NCBI GenBank assembly: GCA_016617855.1
Contig: JAECUM010011143.1
Coordinates: 1 to 64,000, forward strand
Length of the DNA stretch: 64,000 nt
Source: Megalonaias nervosa
Lineage: Eukaryota; Mollusca; Bivalvia; Unionida; Unionidae
Direction of reading: 5' to 3'
Below the pieces are notes generated by a model, which made no database searches, was not told the origin of the DNA, and saw nothing but the letters and a program-made list of their open reading frames with translations. The position numbers were made by a program, and so were the translations under genes. Positions 1 to 14,039 of the stretch are shown in pieces. The first letter of the stretch is position 1. Every line of letters starts with the position of its first letter.

Positions 1-32
<32 letters not shown>
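1..32. repeat. Poly(T) tract at window edge
   Basis: A run of 32 T opens the window. It may be the reverse complement of a retroposon poly(A) tail or just simple sequence. Nothing to its left is visible, so the source cannot be decided. Confidence 0.6.
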
Positions 33-34
<2 letters not shown>

Positions 35-99
35 CACTAATACTTCTAAATTACTTGAAGGATGGCCATGCAACTTATTCACACATTAATCCCAAGGTC

Positions 100-900
100 G
101 AGGTCTAGTTGGTCCATTACCATATTCATACTGAAAATCTTGTTATAATTGCTCCTCTGAAGACGAGTATCATGTTGACATGCGGTTTTTTGACGAAAAG
201 AGTTTATGATGCCATGTTGGTCCTCTATGAAAATGATACCGATCTGACATCCAGTATAGACGCCTTGGCAGCCATCTATAAAATCTTATTATCGCTACTC
301 CGACAAAAAGGAAAGTCATTTGGACATGAAGTTATTACCAGAAAGCTACTCATGATGTGCAGTTGGTCCACAGTAATAATGGTGCACATCTGTTCTCCAA
401 TATGGCAGCCATTTTAAAACGCTTGCTGTCACTACTCAGATGGATAGCAATATCGACAATGGGTTTTCACAACAAGACTTCTGATGCCTAGTTAGTCCTA
501 CATGAAAATAGTGCCGATATGACATCCAATATGGCCACCGTGGCGTTCAGCTTGAAAATCTTGTTATCGCTACTCCTAATAAACAGGAAGTCCTATCGAC
601 ATGGGGGTTTTATCAGCAGACTTTATGTGGTGTCTAGTTGGTCTTAAATGTTAACGATACTATGTTAACATCCAGCATGAAAATCTTAGCCCAACACCTC
701 CTGGATGGATGGATATGTCGACATGGGTTTTTCACCAAAAATTGTTGTATATACATAGTCCAAAATGAAAATGATACCGATCCTACATCCATTATTCCTG
801 CTGCAACAGCCATCTTGAACATATATCTGATCGCTACTCCTCCAGAATGAATGGACGTATTCACATGTGGTTTTCACCAAAGAATTCTAACGACGTAAGG
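100..900 (+). repeat. Degenerate tandem repeat, unit about 120-150 bp
   Basis: About five diverged units share the words 'tagttggtcc', 'gaaaatgataccgat', 'ctgacatccaatatg', 'cagccatcttgaaaatc', 'ttatcgctactcct', 'acatggggttttcacc' and 'gacttctgatg' in the same order. Short ORFs here are translations of the repeat. Related blocks occur at 10400-10770, 12930-13560 and, inverted, at 16200-16660, so this is a dispersed family. No coding capacity is apparent. Confidence 0.7.
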
Positions 901-1567
901 TTAGTCCCAAGTCGAAATGCTGCCGATCTTGGATCTAATACGGGCGCCACATCTGCCAATTTGAAGATCGTGCTATATCAGACGGTTTCAATACTATGCG
1001 GTTAAAAGAAGAAACGGTCTTGGATTCCTGGCAGTTCGGCCTGTACAGCGTCAGTTCCTTAGAGGGACTGTTGTTCATTAATCGATATACTGGCGAGGTT
1101 AATATAAACTGTATTTGCAAAACCTTGGAAGAGCACCCATTTTTCGTATCGTCATTGCACAGAAATGTGATTTAGTGGGTTCTTTTTAACCAATACTCGT
1201 GACTGCCATCAGCCTGTTGTCGGTCTGTTGTACCTGTCGGCAATTCTTAGCTGTAACGAGTCACGCCGTGGCAATACTTTTAGATAATACCTATTATTCA
1301 CTCAGCTCCAGGGGTCCCAGCGATTAGCTAAACATGAATCTTTAACACACAAAAGTGTCAATTTTAGAGAAACATTTTTCCAGAAATCTTGACCAGTTTA
1401 AAGGAAATACACATTCCACGTGACCTTTTTCTATTTCTATATAACACTCCTAGTCATTGTCATAGTGACACTGGCTGGGAAACAGAAAAGGTTCTGGATT
1501 CCTCCCCCCCCCCCCCAATTCCATTCTTAACATGATACCTCAGCTGAAAATATTTTATATTCATATT

Positions 1568-1607
<40 letters not shown>

Positions 1608-3849
1608 GTTACCAGAATTTTGTTTATCATAAGCTTGTGGATTTGCACTGGTTTCCATCAAGGTTGCCTTGTTTAATCCTGTCTTATTTCTTGTCCCTTT
1701 CTATTGAAAGTATGACTGTTGGCTTGAATTCAATTGAACGAGGTGATCATTACGATTCTTCCGTATGCTTGAAATGCATGAACAGATTTCTCTAAGTCAA
1801 AATGTAAATAAAGCTGTATCCATGTAATACCTGTTCTTCAGAGACCATAGTCTTCCCCATACCAAATTCTGTTCCCATCCCATCACGGCCAAATTTTATT
1901 ACTCCACTGTACCTGCATATCTCGTACTCCGTTTAGCTAATGATGTCCATTTTGGACTCCTGTACTAATTACATCGAAAAAATGGGAACCGGTCTAGAAA
2001 TGGGTGAAGATAAAAAAAATATTGAAAATAACATTGTAGTAAAACGAATATTTTGAGTGCTTATTCTATTTGTAACTGGAAAAAGATACATGTTTTATTG
2101 AAGGAATTGCAATCCTTTCACAGACTATAGTTTGGAAAACTCATTACTGAAAGTAGCATCTGATTCTTTAGGTGCGGAATTGAAAACACGTGTTTCAAAC
2201 ACGCATAGATTTGTCTTACATGCTGCGAATTATATGATTTTCTTTCCCTAGAAGCTTAGCTTACTTTGAGCCAAGGAATCCTGAGCATTTAGAAATTGAA
2301 AGTTATTGAATTTTTAATGTCATAGAGTTTCCATTGGTTTACTATGGTAGCCGAATTAGAACCGTAGATCTTTCCAGGTGTGCAGAGAAAGCTACGACGC
2401 TGCGACGTTTACAAATCAGACCAAAAAGTTGTTCATCGCCACTGATTATTTTCTGACAGTGCTGGTGTTCGTAGCGTGTGAAAACCGTACAGGCTGTTCA
2501 TTCAAGGGCCGATGGACTGGCCAGTCAGAATTCTGATTTCGAGGCTCGCAAACTAATAATTACTTTCATGGTTTGTGCAACCTCTTAAAATCCTTGAATT
2601 TGAAGGAGTGCCTTGAAAACACCTTCAATATTTAAAACGTTAGTTTTATCCCTGAAAAATCCTTCATTTTGTTACATAACTCTTTGAAGTTTTCCCAAAT
2701 CTCATTTACTTTATCTGAAGAAATAAAAAAAAAAAATCATTAAACTTGAATATAATTCATCATTTTTTAAATTCGGATTTTTTTTTTTTTTTTAAAGTAA
2801 GTATTTAGAAAAATTATTTTAAAAATTAGTGGGTCAGATGACACATGTAATTACCACATAGAGTAGTCTACCTTTGCTATAATTGTGTGCTATTTTGTTG
2901 TTTTCTTCTATTTTCATTTACCTGTATATGTATGCAACAACAACCAAGGTAACCTGGAGAACGTTCAGTTTATGTAGGGAAAACATGAAAACTTTTGGAA
3001 TTCATGAAAATTCCTTTAAATGTTCTTCGAAAACAACTCACAGTGGCAGTACGAACCTGTTACGTGGTGGTGGTGGTTATCGTTATGTAGAGGATGATCA
3101 ACTACGGTGTTTACTGCCCGGATCGAGTGAATAATAAACATGAAATTAATGGAAAAATAGAGATCTGAACAGAAACGTTATTGCAAAATGCAGTCAACAA
3201 TTCCGTTGACACACATATGACCAATTTCATCAAAATCGAATGAGAATATTCCAACTCAGTTGTTCAGTATGATTGCATAACCTGAAGACTGTTATGGTCA
3301 CTCCAGATTCAATATCGGTAGTAGGTTCGAGTTGATATCCCTCTAACTTCTCCTCTGATGCGGTCTACATTGACCTCTCACCTGTATCCAGTTTTTTATT
3401 GGTCTCAATTGCAATATGTATCCCTTTTACGTCACAGTTGTGTCGTTGCTGTGTGGATTTATTTCCCTTGTAAAATAAATAAATTTGCAGCCTAAATTGT
3501 TTGTTAGGTTCTTAATACTCAGATAGAAAATCATCTCTCGTTTTTAGTCAGATATCGTCACATCGTAATTCAAACTGACATTAACTGCTAATACGGTTCT
3601 CGGGTCGCAGTCTGGCATTTCACACCAATTAAATTCTAGCTCAGTTCTTTTCCTTCAAACATATTACAGGGGATTATGTATCTCTTGACAAGCTATTTAA
3701 CATCACTAATCGATCTATTAGTCTTTTAATAAGCAATTACACCCTGCCGTGTGGGCTGTTAATCACTCTCAGGATTCAGTGGCAGGGTTTCTAATGTTAA
3801 TACCATCGATTCTCGGTTAAAAGAATTCATATCTTAATTATATTTATAA
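901..3849. other. Host non-coding DNA, no gene seen
   Basis: The only ordered features are simple sequence: a C-run near 1503-1516, an (ATTT)n tract at 1565-1606 and A/T runs near 2728 and 2780. No open frame has plausible protein character, and no RNA gene is recognisable. Confidence 0.5.
1565..1606. repeat. (ATTT)n microsatellite
   Basis: A perfect tetranucleotide tract of about ten units. The ORF that crosses it is an artefact of the repeat. Confidence 0.9.
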
Positions 3850-3970
3850 GTTACTGCATTTGTATGGGAAAATATGAACGAATTTTTTCGGATGGATACT
3901 GCATGAACTGTGGGAGTGCAGTATCCATCCGACAAAACGAGTTCATATTTTCCCATACAAATGCAGTAAC
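3850..3970. repeat. Near-perfect 54-bp inverted repeat (foldback)
   Basis: The arms at 3850-3903 and 3917-3970 are reverse complements except for a few mismatches around 3880-3888. They are separated by about 13 bases, so the DNA or its transcript could form a long hairpin. Both arms end with the word gttactgcatttgtatggga and its complement. There is no coding potential. It could be a minimal foldback or MITE, or a palindromic duplication. A further copy of the inner word gggaaaatatgaact occurs near 4449-4464. Confidence 0.85.
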
Positions 3971-6900
3971 CTTTTTATTATATACTCATTTTTATTTCTA
4001 CCTAAGGCTTAATTATATAAACAAAATACACTACAAGAAACAAAATAATTGCATTTATGTTGTATTCCAAAACAAATACACCAGCGCAGATTTATACACA
4101 ACAACAATATTAATGCGCACATAACTCCAAAACAACGAAATTTGAACTGTGTCGCGCGCTAGACATCACTTTCAAAAAGAATTGTCGCTTTGGTCTACTT
4201 AAAATTGAATTTTAGAATCATATTATGAATGAATGCTCATTGCAGCAGCTTTTGCAGTTGGTCTGGAATTAATGGATTGGGGGGGGGGGGTCGATTGTAA
4301 TGAATTCCGCTGATGATAGACCTGGATTTATTAGCTGTGTCAATTCCACACAAAATATATGTGTCTGTGATTGGGCAGGGAGGGATGTGTCTTGACTCAG
4401 CTGCATGTGTGTTTCTGTTCTGTCATTGACTGTTTGGAATCATAATTTGGGAAAATATGAACTCTTTCAATTGTAATTGTCAAACAGACACTTTGGAATA
4501 TCACGTTCATTTAATTCTGAGTGCAGTTAGAAGAATGTTATTGCACTTGGAACGTAGTCGAAATTGCGTACAATTTCGACATGTAGAACCCATGACATAG
4601 CTCATGTAATTCGGATTTGCAGAACTAAGAAAGTACATTTTGAGGTAATTCAAGATGCAAAAATGTAAGTATATTTTTGGCCATTCTTATTACAAGCTAA
4701 ATAGACATGGTTTTGCCTGGTCACTTGCATGCTCTCCCAGCTACGTTATGACCGCTAGCCTCAATCAGAAACATTGTATCAGCAAAGTTAATGCAGGAAA
4801 TTGCAAAGCAGCTGGTGTGTCACAATCCATCCAGCCGGCGGAAATAAGAATTTTTCGTCGTCATGGCCTAATGGCTCTGAGGCCCTTCCTTTTCTACCAA
4901 AACCTTCAGTTTCATTTTTCCCACGAATTTAGTACTTTCACTTATAAAATGGTTCGTATCTAATAGGTATGCGATAGCCCTTGCCCTAATTATTTTTTTC
5001 TATGCTATTTTTTAATACCTCTAAGAGCACTGGTCATCGTCTGAACCATTCCATTAACGAAAAGTTACGAACATTTCTCCTAACTGTTTATATGACCAGA
5101 ATGGTATTTTCAATACTGCGTCTCTGAAGTTTGTTGTGGACGTCACGAATAATCACGTTCATTCATTGGCTTGTTTGAAAGTTTCATTTGTGACTCTGTA
5201 AAATCGTCCACGTTGTTCACTTTATCATCTCTACTTTCAAATAGACAAAGCAGCTGTTTTTGTTCAGTCACAAACAAATCTAATAAACTGAAACCTAAAG
5301 TCTACTATATGAATGTACATGGTTTGTTTATAAATTAGTTCCTAATACACTATCCTAATTTTAGGTACACGTGTCCTGCACGTGCGTGGACTGTCAAGGT
5401 GTTCAGTATCGTAGAATACTGCACGAGTCTGACGATGTAAAGTTAACGGAGAAGAAAAGGAGTATATAATAAAAATGAGTTAACGAAATTCACTTATGTC
5501 ATAACTACAACATTTGCTAACTAACCATTCATTGGCGTAACATCCTACCCACTTGAGGATACTATCAATTCCTAGCATACATGATTCGTATGACATAAAC
5601 CAATAAATTTCAACAATTATTTCAAGATTCTTATCAGGAAATAATGTATGAAATTCATAGAATAACCGAGTCATATGACATTGAAGACAAATACATTCAA
5701 ACAAGTCTTTTCCAAAATCGTATCAAAGAAAAATTGTTAGAAACTAAGATACGGTAACTTGCTCTCTTCCCCCCCCCCTTTTAAAATCGTCTCTTTAGCC
5801 TTTACAGAATCGTCTCTCAAGACTTCCCATACACGTCCCTTGGATATTTTTAGGAGAGAATACTTGCTATTCTTCTCGGGATCAAGACTTATTGCCTTCC
5901 GCATAAAAAACTTTGACTACTTTTGGATGTAGACCATTTATAAAACATGAAATTTCGCATCGGAAGTCTACCCATTATCAGGATTAGATATATGTAACCG
6001 CCCTTATTTAACACACCCAACGTGGTTTGAGTAATTCGTCATATTTCTGCACTTTCACAATAAACCGATTTCTGCACACTTACAGCTTATGAAACCACTT
6101 TCAACAATTACAAAAGTTGTCTCTGCATCATTTCAACTCTCGGCATTTCCAGAGACTCTGAATCGAATTTCACGCCGTCTTGGATAATCTGCCTGACTGT
6201 TATCAAACGGAAACCTCATTAAAAATCAATCATGCCCAAACCAGGAACATTAATGAACCGTATTCTACTTCAGGCCCTAGCCTTAACACGTTACCTAAAA
6301 TTGTATATGTGTCACGCTGACCCTGCAATGTTAACTCAGTTATGTGTTGCCATTACATCTTAAAAATATTCACACTGTTATAAAACCATATATTTAGACT
6401 GATCTTTTTAAACAGGTAGCAATCCTAATGTTTGTTCTTTTGATCCGTTGTATAGAATATTAACAACTATTTTATGTTAAAATAGCGATTGAATCGAACA
6501 CTTACAACCGCAGTTCATCAGCAGTGGAGTAACTACGAAAACTGCGGATACATACACGGAGTCCATCCTCTTGTGAATGCAGCTTTTACGGTTGTTCGCC
6601 ACAACTAGTAATGTCAGGAAATAAAGTACATAAACGTGTCGTTTCCTTGCGACGATCTTCATGCAGCCATAGTAAGACATTACTAAACATCACATGTGAC
6701 CTGAATATCAGACATGTAACCGATTCATTCTGCTGCCGATATGTTTATGTTGTTGTTGTGGGCTTACTCCATTTGTCAGAACATGATAAGGTATACGTGA
6801 CGGCCAGTATACTTGTAAAGGAAAAATCCGTGAAAAACCACCAATCCACAGTAAGCTACTAGCAAGCTTTCTCATGTACCCACGTAGGCTGAGGAGAATG

Positions 6901-7190
6901 AGACTCCAACCCTAGCAAGCAGAAGCGAGATGTCCCTGATCTATAAAGGCGAGCGCCTTAGAGCACCCAGGGCCCCGCTACCGATATGTTACAGATCTGT
7001 TAGCAACATTGTATGGAAAAGGAAAATAGATCATTCATACAGCTTTTAACAATTTACCCCCATCTAAACAATTCACCCCATGACTTTGACCGTTTACAAC
7101 TAGAATCCATCATCCCAAAGAATATGCCGTATAGACTGATGACTGTCGTGGCTCTCCATAGACACATGCTATATCTCAGCCCCGCCCTCT
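3971..7190. other. Host non-coding DNA, no gene seen
   Basis: AT-rich sequence with a G-run near 4279-4289 and a C-run near 5770. No ORF longer than about 100 codons shows recognisable domains or plausible composition. Confidence 0.45.
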
Positions 7191-7199
7191 CCCAATAAA

Positions 7200-7480
7200 C
7201 AAATTATTAAAATGTAAAAAGTGGTCGCTGTGGCCTTGACCTTTGACCTTTGGACCCCATTGCAATAAGCATTCTTTGTCTCCCATGGTAAACATCTTTA
7301 CTTTGTTCACAGTTCATCCCAGGCAATAATAAATAGTATTTCTTGATCCAAAACTTCAGCGATTGGACAAGCACCAAAAAATGAAAATAATTCCAGTCGG
7401 TGTCCTTGACCTTCGACCTCGTTGGCCGTCAGTCTGTTGGAATATTTCTTCCCCAGATGCATTTGTAGACAACGCTTTAT
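7200..7480. repeat. Possible dispersed repeat with 'ccttgacctttgacct' motif
   Basis: Two segments, near 7230-7260 and 7398-7425, carry a 'gtccttgacctt(t/c)gacct' word and similar flanks. This is typical of degenerate tandem or dispersed repeats in mollusc DNA. That association is from memory and was not tested. Confidence 0.3.
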
Positions 7481-10395
7481 GATGACCCACTGATGAAAAC
7501 AGGAGATAATACATTTTTAAAATATAAAATAATCACATGTTGATGCAGGCCGGCCTGACGTTGCGACCAATATCCCAGCCAACATTTGTCGAAGGCGAGA
7601 CAGAAAGTGGCGGAGAACAATTTCTCATATTCCAACATATGCGTGACCGTATTTCTAATGTAGAATACCGATGCAGAGTATATCTTTCTCACATTTCTAT
7701 ATGTATGATCGTGCTTTTCAGTAGGGTTGAAATGATTTATCGATATATCGATGCATCAATACTTTTGCCATGCCGACACATATCGATTCAAAATGATATT
7801 TACCCAATACAGTTTAAATTAACATTCAGCAGTTATGAATAACATTATTCGTTTACCTTTTTATTCCTTAAATTGAGAATTAATCTGAGTTAGATATCGC
7901 AAGCACAGGCGCTCATTTTTTGTCAGTAAAACAGTAAAACCTATTGACAACACCTGCTCGCCTTCTACACATTAACACAAGGTGACGTGGTTCGTAATGT
8001 TACCCTCCTCCTTGCCGATTCCATGCTAAGGGGGCAGGGGCCAGTTTTTATGTACAAATTTAATGCCGCAATCAGCGACCTAGTATAAAAAATCATAAAA
8101 AAAATCAAATACACAAGTGGGGGCAAAAAGGTCCATATTTTTGGATACCTATATTAAAACAAAGCATAAGAATATTATCCACTTGACCAGAGAAGTCAAT
8201 GGCAGTTCAAAGCAGAAGAAGTTTATGCACCCCAACCCCAAATTTATACCTGCAATTTTCAGGTCCGAAGATCATTTTTGACACCATGTGATACTCACAG
8301 TGCAAACACAAGCCCTTTTCCTAGATGACAGTTCTGCAAAACAGTGTGTACTAAACAGGCTGATGCAATTGAAAATAGTTGTCATCCAAGCCTTTTTTGA
8401 GGTATTCTACTTGCCCCAAACCCATGTGTTTACTGCTATGGGAGGCTAGCTCTTCTTCCTAGCCGACTATTGGTATTTCATTATCAACAGACTGCAGAGT
8501 AACTACGGAAGGTGTACATGCCTGACATCAATTTCAAGAACAACGCAAGCTCGAAACACCTAGTTCACAAATATATCCATATCTTTAATTAGTAAACAAT
8601 AATAGCTGAAAAAGTCACACCATAGCCTTAAGTTAAATTTGCCAAGGGCCAATTTACGAAACTGGACCCTGCCACCTAATTATCTTATCCCAACTGCGTG
8701 TTCAGCGCATAGGAGACATTCTAAATGTGTTCCCATGTATGATGAAGGACTGTACTTATCGTTTAATAACCACTTTTACGCAAAGTTACGCTGTTGATTC
8801 GTTTCTCGTCTGCTTGGTCGAATTTGAAGTATAGACCTCCGCTATCGCGCAGTGAAAAATGTTACACTGAGTTAGGATTGGTATTGTTTGTTCAGTCCAG
8901 GGTAAACAATAACCAACACTCAGAACATAATCTAGTTTATTCCCTGCGTGACATCTGAAGTATTGGCAAAGCAACAGAGAAACTTTTGTATCTTTGTGCA
9001 AGTTGTTTTCAGTACACAATTCGGGCGCTGTGTATTGCATGTGTGATGAAACGTCATTTAAATTTCACAATGTGTTTTTCAATGTAAACCTAACATTTTA
9101 CGCAGTCATATGATGGTAACATTTTCAATGGGTATTTTGCTGGTAGAATGTTGCATCAGAATTCATATATAGCCATTCTCACTTTTCCTTCAGGGATGTG
9201 AGAAAATTTGACCCTGTGGATCGGTATGTTGCATCGGACACTCTTCAAAGTCTTGTCACTTGCAAAAGTGTGACACTCGGGTGGAATTTTTCTCTCGTAC
9301 AGTTATGCATATGATTCTATTAATCTCGGAGACATGGTGGAAGCAGAGACATCTTTGACTATAGCCCGAGTATCTTCTTACCTTTCCCTCTCATTATCTT
9401 TTGACATTCATGTTGGGATGTGGGGTCAGAGTCAATTGCCAATCGAATGTTGGAATTCGTCGTCACAGGGCGGAGGCGGCATTGGGTGGCCTTACTTACA
9501 GGCCTAGCAAACTTAAACCACCAAACATCGACCCATACGTGAAATCGAATTTCATCTTTATGATAGGCATTTGGCTCTGACCACCCACCCCAACGTACCT
9601 GTCTAAAATGTGGTGCGAAGCATCAGAAGATACATACTTCTTTTTGATTATCAATGTCACATCAGCTTCTTAAACTCCCTACTCACATAATGGGATCCTT
9701 TTCTAACAAAATTTCAAAGAAAACATACAAATGATAATTCCAATTTTATTTTCGTTTTAAAAATGGATGATGTGCCCGCGATATGCCACATAATAAGATG
9801 AAACTGAATTTTAGGCGCGGTATGAAGACACGTGTTTGTGTGGTGAACTCGCAATATGGATGTCCCCATACTGCTGTCGTTTAAGCACGCACCGCCACTT
9901 GATGTTTCCAAGATATTTTGAAATTCCGGTGGTCATTTGCGAATCTTTGATTTGTATATACATCTGGTAGTAGTTGCGAGAACAATGGCAATATCCTGCG
10001 TGCGTTATCGCACAAAATCCCACAGCTTAATATGATCAACAAAAAAGAAGAAAAAAAAACAAACTCCAACACAAAACAGCCAAAGTCAGTTGTATCGACT
10101 TTTGGATTAAATTTAATTTAATTAAATACGGTTTGTACGCGTACAACATTATTCAGCTGTCTCATTCTCCTCTCTTTCTTGGCTTCTTGAAAATGTTACG
10201 ATAACATTTATGGAAGCTGTAATAAAGGTCTATGTTAGCTAGAACTGACAGAGTCTTCTCGCGAAAAGTATGGTAGAATATTACAAATGGTGTAAGATTC
10301 AAAGCAAGTTAACGGGTATAAAGAATTTCCTTTATTATAAGAGCAATATTATTCTTTAATTAAACAACAACACAAATGCATAATTGAGACTATCG
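7481..10395. other. Host non-coding DNA, no gene seen
   Basis: Mixed-composition sequence in which all ORFs are short, overlapping and without domain character. I see no tRNA, no repeat array and no convincing exon. Confidence 0.45.
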
Positions 10396-10399
10396 GTAG

Positions 10400-10770
10400 A
10401 ATACGACCACCACTATAGCCATTCTGAAAATCTTATCACTACACCTCCCCAACGGGGAAAAATTTTACGTGATATCAAGTTCATCCTAAATGAAAAAGGT
10501 TCAGATATGACATCCAATATGAACTCCACTGCAGCCATCTTGAAAATCTGGTTACAGCTACTTCTCAACAGGAAGTCTCGTTGGCATGGGGTTTTCTCTA
10601 GGAAATGATGTCTAGATGGTCCAAAATGAAAATGTTACAGAGCTTATACCATGGCGGCCATCTTTAAAGTCTAGTTGTCGCTACTGCTCCTAAATGAATG
10701 TTTGTACGGACATAAGGTTTTGACCCAAAGACTTTTATGATATGGGGTTTTCACCAAAAGACTTTTTCTG
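10400..10770 (+). repeat. Second block of the ~140-bp dispersed repeat
   Basis: It has the same ordered words as the block at 100-900, for example 'cagatatgacatccaatatga', 'gcagccatcttgaaaatc' and 'acaggaagtc', in about two and a half diverged units. Confidence 0.65.
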
Positions 10771-11429
10771 ATAAGGGACTCTTGTTTTGTTTTGTTGTAT
10801 GCCCTCCCCCTCCCACCGGGCATATTCTGTGTGTGGGGGGGGGGGGTATACAGATTTAGATATGTTCATCCATCATGTCACATGACGAATTTCTTCCACT
10901 CGATAAAGCTTGAAGAACTTCTTGGATTCAAACAGCGGGCATTCAGAGTCCGCAACGGACCTCAAAAAACCTAAAATTTCACTTTGACCTTAGCAACCCC
11001 AAAAAGAGCCTAAAACAACTGAAGGAAACCTAAATTAAAAACACCTAAACATCAGAAAAAATTATGAACGGCTCTACCCCGACCCCCCAAAAAATGTTTG
11101 GTATTTTTGCATACGTTTTTTCGTTAGGCCAGCGTAGCGGTCGAGAAAGCGCCTGAATTATGCAAATTAAAGAGATCCGGTCGTTTTATTCTTTCATTCA
11201 TTTGATAGACACATTACGGTATCTCATTGTCAACATTTTTAGAAAAAGCAAAAGTTTTACCCTTTTTCAGATATTTTTGAAACTTTTGACTGATACCCCT
11301 TGCCAGAAATTGAGTTTTGAATAGAGTCAGGCATGTAATCGTAACCGGAAGATGCATTGCCAAGTAGTACATAAAGTTAATGACGTCATTGGAAAGGCTC
11401 GAAAATATGTTACACTTTAAAAAAAAATG

Positions 11430-11612
11430 TGTTAATTTTTGGACCAAAATCGGCACACCATCACTGCGGAAGGCGGCGGACGGAGCGGTTGCACCGGGCG
11501 CCAAATGTCTTGGGACGCAAAAACCATGGGCGCCAGAGGTATTGAGATGCCAAAACCCCTTTGGGCCATCATCGCCGCCCCGGGCGCCATTACGCTTAGT
11601 ACGCCACTGCAC
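11430..11612 (-). repeat. GC-rich segment with internal repetition
   Basis: A GC-rich island in AT-rich DNA that repeats the word 'gggcgcca' at three spaced sites. Overlapping ORFs on both strands arise from the composition. It may be the edge of a transposon copy. No terminal repeat or coding signature was found. Confidence 0.3.
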
Positions 11613-12287
11613 ATCATATAACAATTTTACAACTTTTCAATCACCAGATATGCAATTTTAGTAGGTCTGATCACCAGCTTAAGATGTAAAATCTTCTGGG
11701 CTGCTCCTTTGGCTAGAATTATAAACACGGGTTAACCCCTTAGTATTAGTGAAGAGTGTAGTTAAGTATTATTTCGTCTTTTAATTTACTACTCCATTTT
11801 CAGGTACAAGAAAGCGTGTAATTGAAACAATTAAGAGTAACACGCGTCTACATTCTCTGATTCGCCTGGATTATGTTTCCGTTTTGGAGTAAATCAAGCG
11901 AGACGAATTCAAATTTCCAACCAGTGACGATTTACCCACAAATTACTCTATTCATATTTCAGTCTTTTAAATTCACTTGAACAAATATGGAATATCGCAA
12001 TATTTGTTTAGTTTCAGGTCAAAATATAAAAATGTTTTATATTTTGACATGATAAAAATTCACCTTTGTTGGCGAGAAAGATGATGATAATGTCGGAAAT
12101 TTTGACTACATGCTATTTTTAGTTTTCAACTTTTGATCAGCTCCTGGTGTAAAATTTTAGGGTTGGTGGGGGAGGTGGCATAAATATGTAATAATGAGAT
12201 CCCGGTAAATCAAAAAAGGTAACATTACTCCTTGAAAATGCATTTTCAAAATATCTAGTAGCAATAGTAAACTCGTTTCCAACTAAG

Positions 12288-12440
12288 TTGCTTTCAAAAC
12301 CGGAGTATGCACGATGGTTGGAAAGGGACAATGACGTTTTCCTGCGCGATGCAGATAGAAAGTATGCAAGGGATAAAGTAGAGAAAAATAAGGCTCTTGA
12401 GAAGCAGCTGGATGAGAAGCTTCGAGAGCTTAAAAATCCA
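12288..12440 (+). other. Possible orphan host exon, charged coiled coil
   Basis: The frame reads a strongly charged helical stretch that includes RDADRKYARDKVEKNKALEK and ends before a GTAAAG splice-donor-like word. After that point the frame becomes hydrophobic and unlike protein. An AG lies just before the frame opens. It could be a single exon of a split gene, or chance. No family is recognised. Confidence 0.2.
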
Positions 12441-12929
12441 TGTAAAGAAAAAGTATTGGTCCTAAGACAGGATATTTTATATAATGTACATCAGCTAAAT
12501 GTTTACATTTCTTTAATGGATTATTTGCTTGCAGTGTGCAACATTGTAGCAGAAATTTCTCAGCAGTTGCACCTATTTGTTTTGTGTTTGTTTCAATTAC
12601 TTATTAATTTTCACTTTATTTAGAAACAAACTCAAAGCCATACTTTATAAAACTTTTAATAATTGCTATGCTGATTACGGAGATAATCTTGTAACTGCTT
12701 TGTGTCTTGGTTCTCAGCAAATTTAAAACCTTGGGGAAAAAAATATTAAAAACCCTCAAATTTTAAAATTTAATTGACATCTAACACTGGGCATTACATA
12801 TGAAAGACTTGGGTTTCATTCCAAAATTTCAAACATTTTATTTGTTTGACTTTGAACTTCGCCCTTGCATTTGGAACCAAGCTTTTGTCAAGTGCATCAT
12901 ACTGGCCAGTTGTCTGTTGTCCGTTCGTC

Positions 12930-13560
12930 CGTCCGTTAGCACAATACTGTTATCGCTACTCCTCCAAAACTACTTGACATGAAATTTGACACACACATAT
13001 TCATCACAAAGTCCAGTTGGTCTTGAATGAAAATGGTGTCGCTCCGACATCCAATATCAAGATCTTGTTTTTGGCTTTTCATTCTGAACGGATATTCATA
13101 TCAATATAGGGTTGTCACTCAAAGACTTCTGATGTCTAGTTCAGGGTGGTCCAACATCTTCAATACCGTGGGCCACATAGACCAAAACTGTAAAGTTCGT
13201 GGACCAAGGATGATATATATTATAGTAATCATACTATAATTATAGAACTGAGTTTTTGTAAGAGCTCGCACCAATTAAAAAAAAAAATATGTCCCGCCGC
13301 CCTATAGTTGGACCACACTGGTCTTATTGATCCAAAATGAAATGCTGCCAATCTAACATCTAATATGTCCGCCATACATAAAATAGTTTTAACGCTGCTT
13401 CTCCTAAACGCAGTGTCACATCGACATGAGGTTTTCATTTGAAGACTTCTGATTGTTTCTACTTGGTCTGAGTTGAAAATCCGCCGATCTGACATCCAGT
13501 CTGATTGCTACGAGGCAGTCTTAAAAATCCTGTTATCACTCATGAATATCAAAGATGATT
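12930..13560 (+). repeat. Third block of the ~140-bp dispersed repeat
   Basis: Diverged units with 'ttatcgctactcctcc', 'agttggtcttgaatgaaaatg', 'gacatccaatat' and 'caaagacttctgatgtctag'. A 60-bp AT-rich insertion near 13200-13290 interrupts the series. Confidence 0.6.
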
Positions 13561-14035
13561 TGAACACTTCGCAGTTGACAATAAGAAATGGTCTTATCTT
13601 AGATTCTCGGAAATTCTTTTCGTTCAGCGGTGTGTAAGTTCCATCAAAGGACTCTCGTTTTTAATTTCTTTTGATTTTCGTTGTTGCAAACCCTCGAGGA
13701 ATGCAATAATGGGAGCTTGTTATGTTTTGGATCTGTATTCAGATTGCTGTTATACTTGCTGACATCAGTGAAAAATATGGATATTAATATCCGTCTCGCG
13801 CAAGTTATGCTTAACTCTCTGACCTAGTCTAAGGTCAAAAATGTATTATATACACTTTGTAACTGCCTCATTAAATCCGTTATTTAGAAGCAAATTAAAC
13901 CGAAATTCCCACCTGCATTTATGGCGAAGATGCAAGAAACAAACCTTTTTTAATACGCCTGCCATATGTTCTGATATCCGTTTGTCTGTCTGTTAACAGT
14001 TTCGTTTGGCACAATAACTCTTTGTTTGAGGGTGA
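13560..14035. other. Host non-coding DNA, nothing recognised
   Basis: No ORF, repeat or RNA feature could be supported in this interval. Confidence 0.4.
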
Positions 14036-14039
14036 ACTG

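Noticed and set aside
11214..11661. Protein-coding gene on either strand in the GC-rich patch
   Set aside because: Four overlapping ORFs on both strands, with repeated GC-rich words and no conserved domain.
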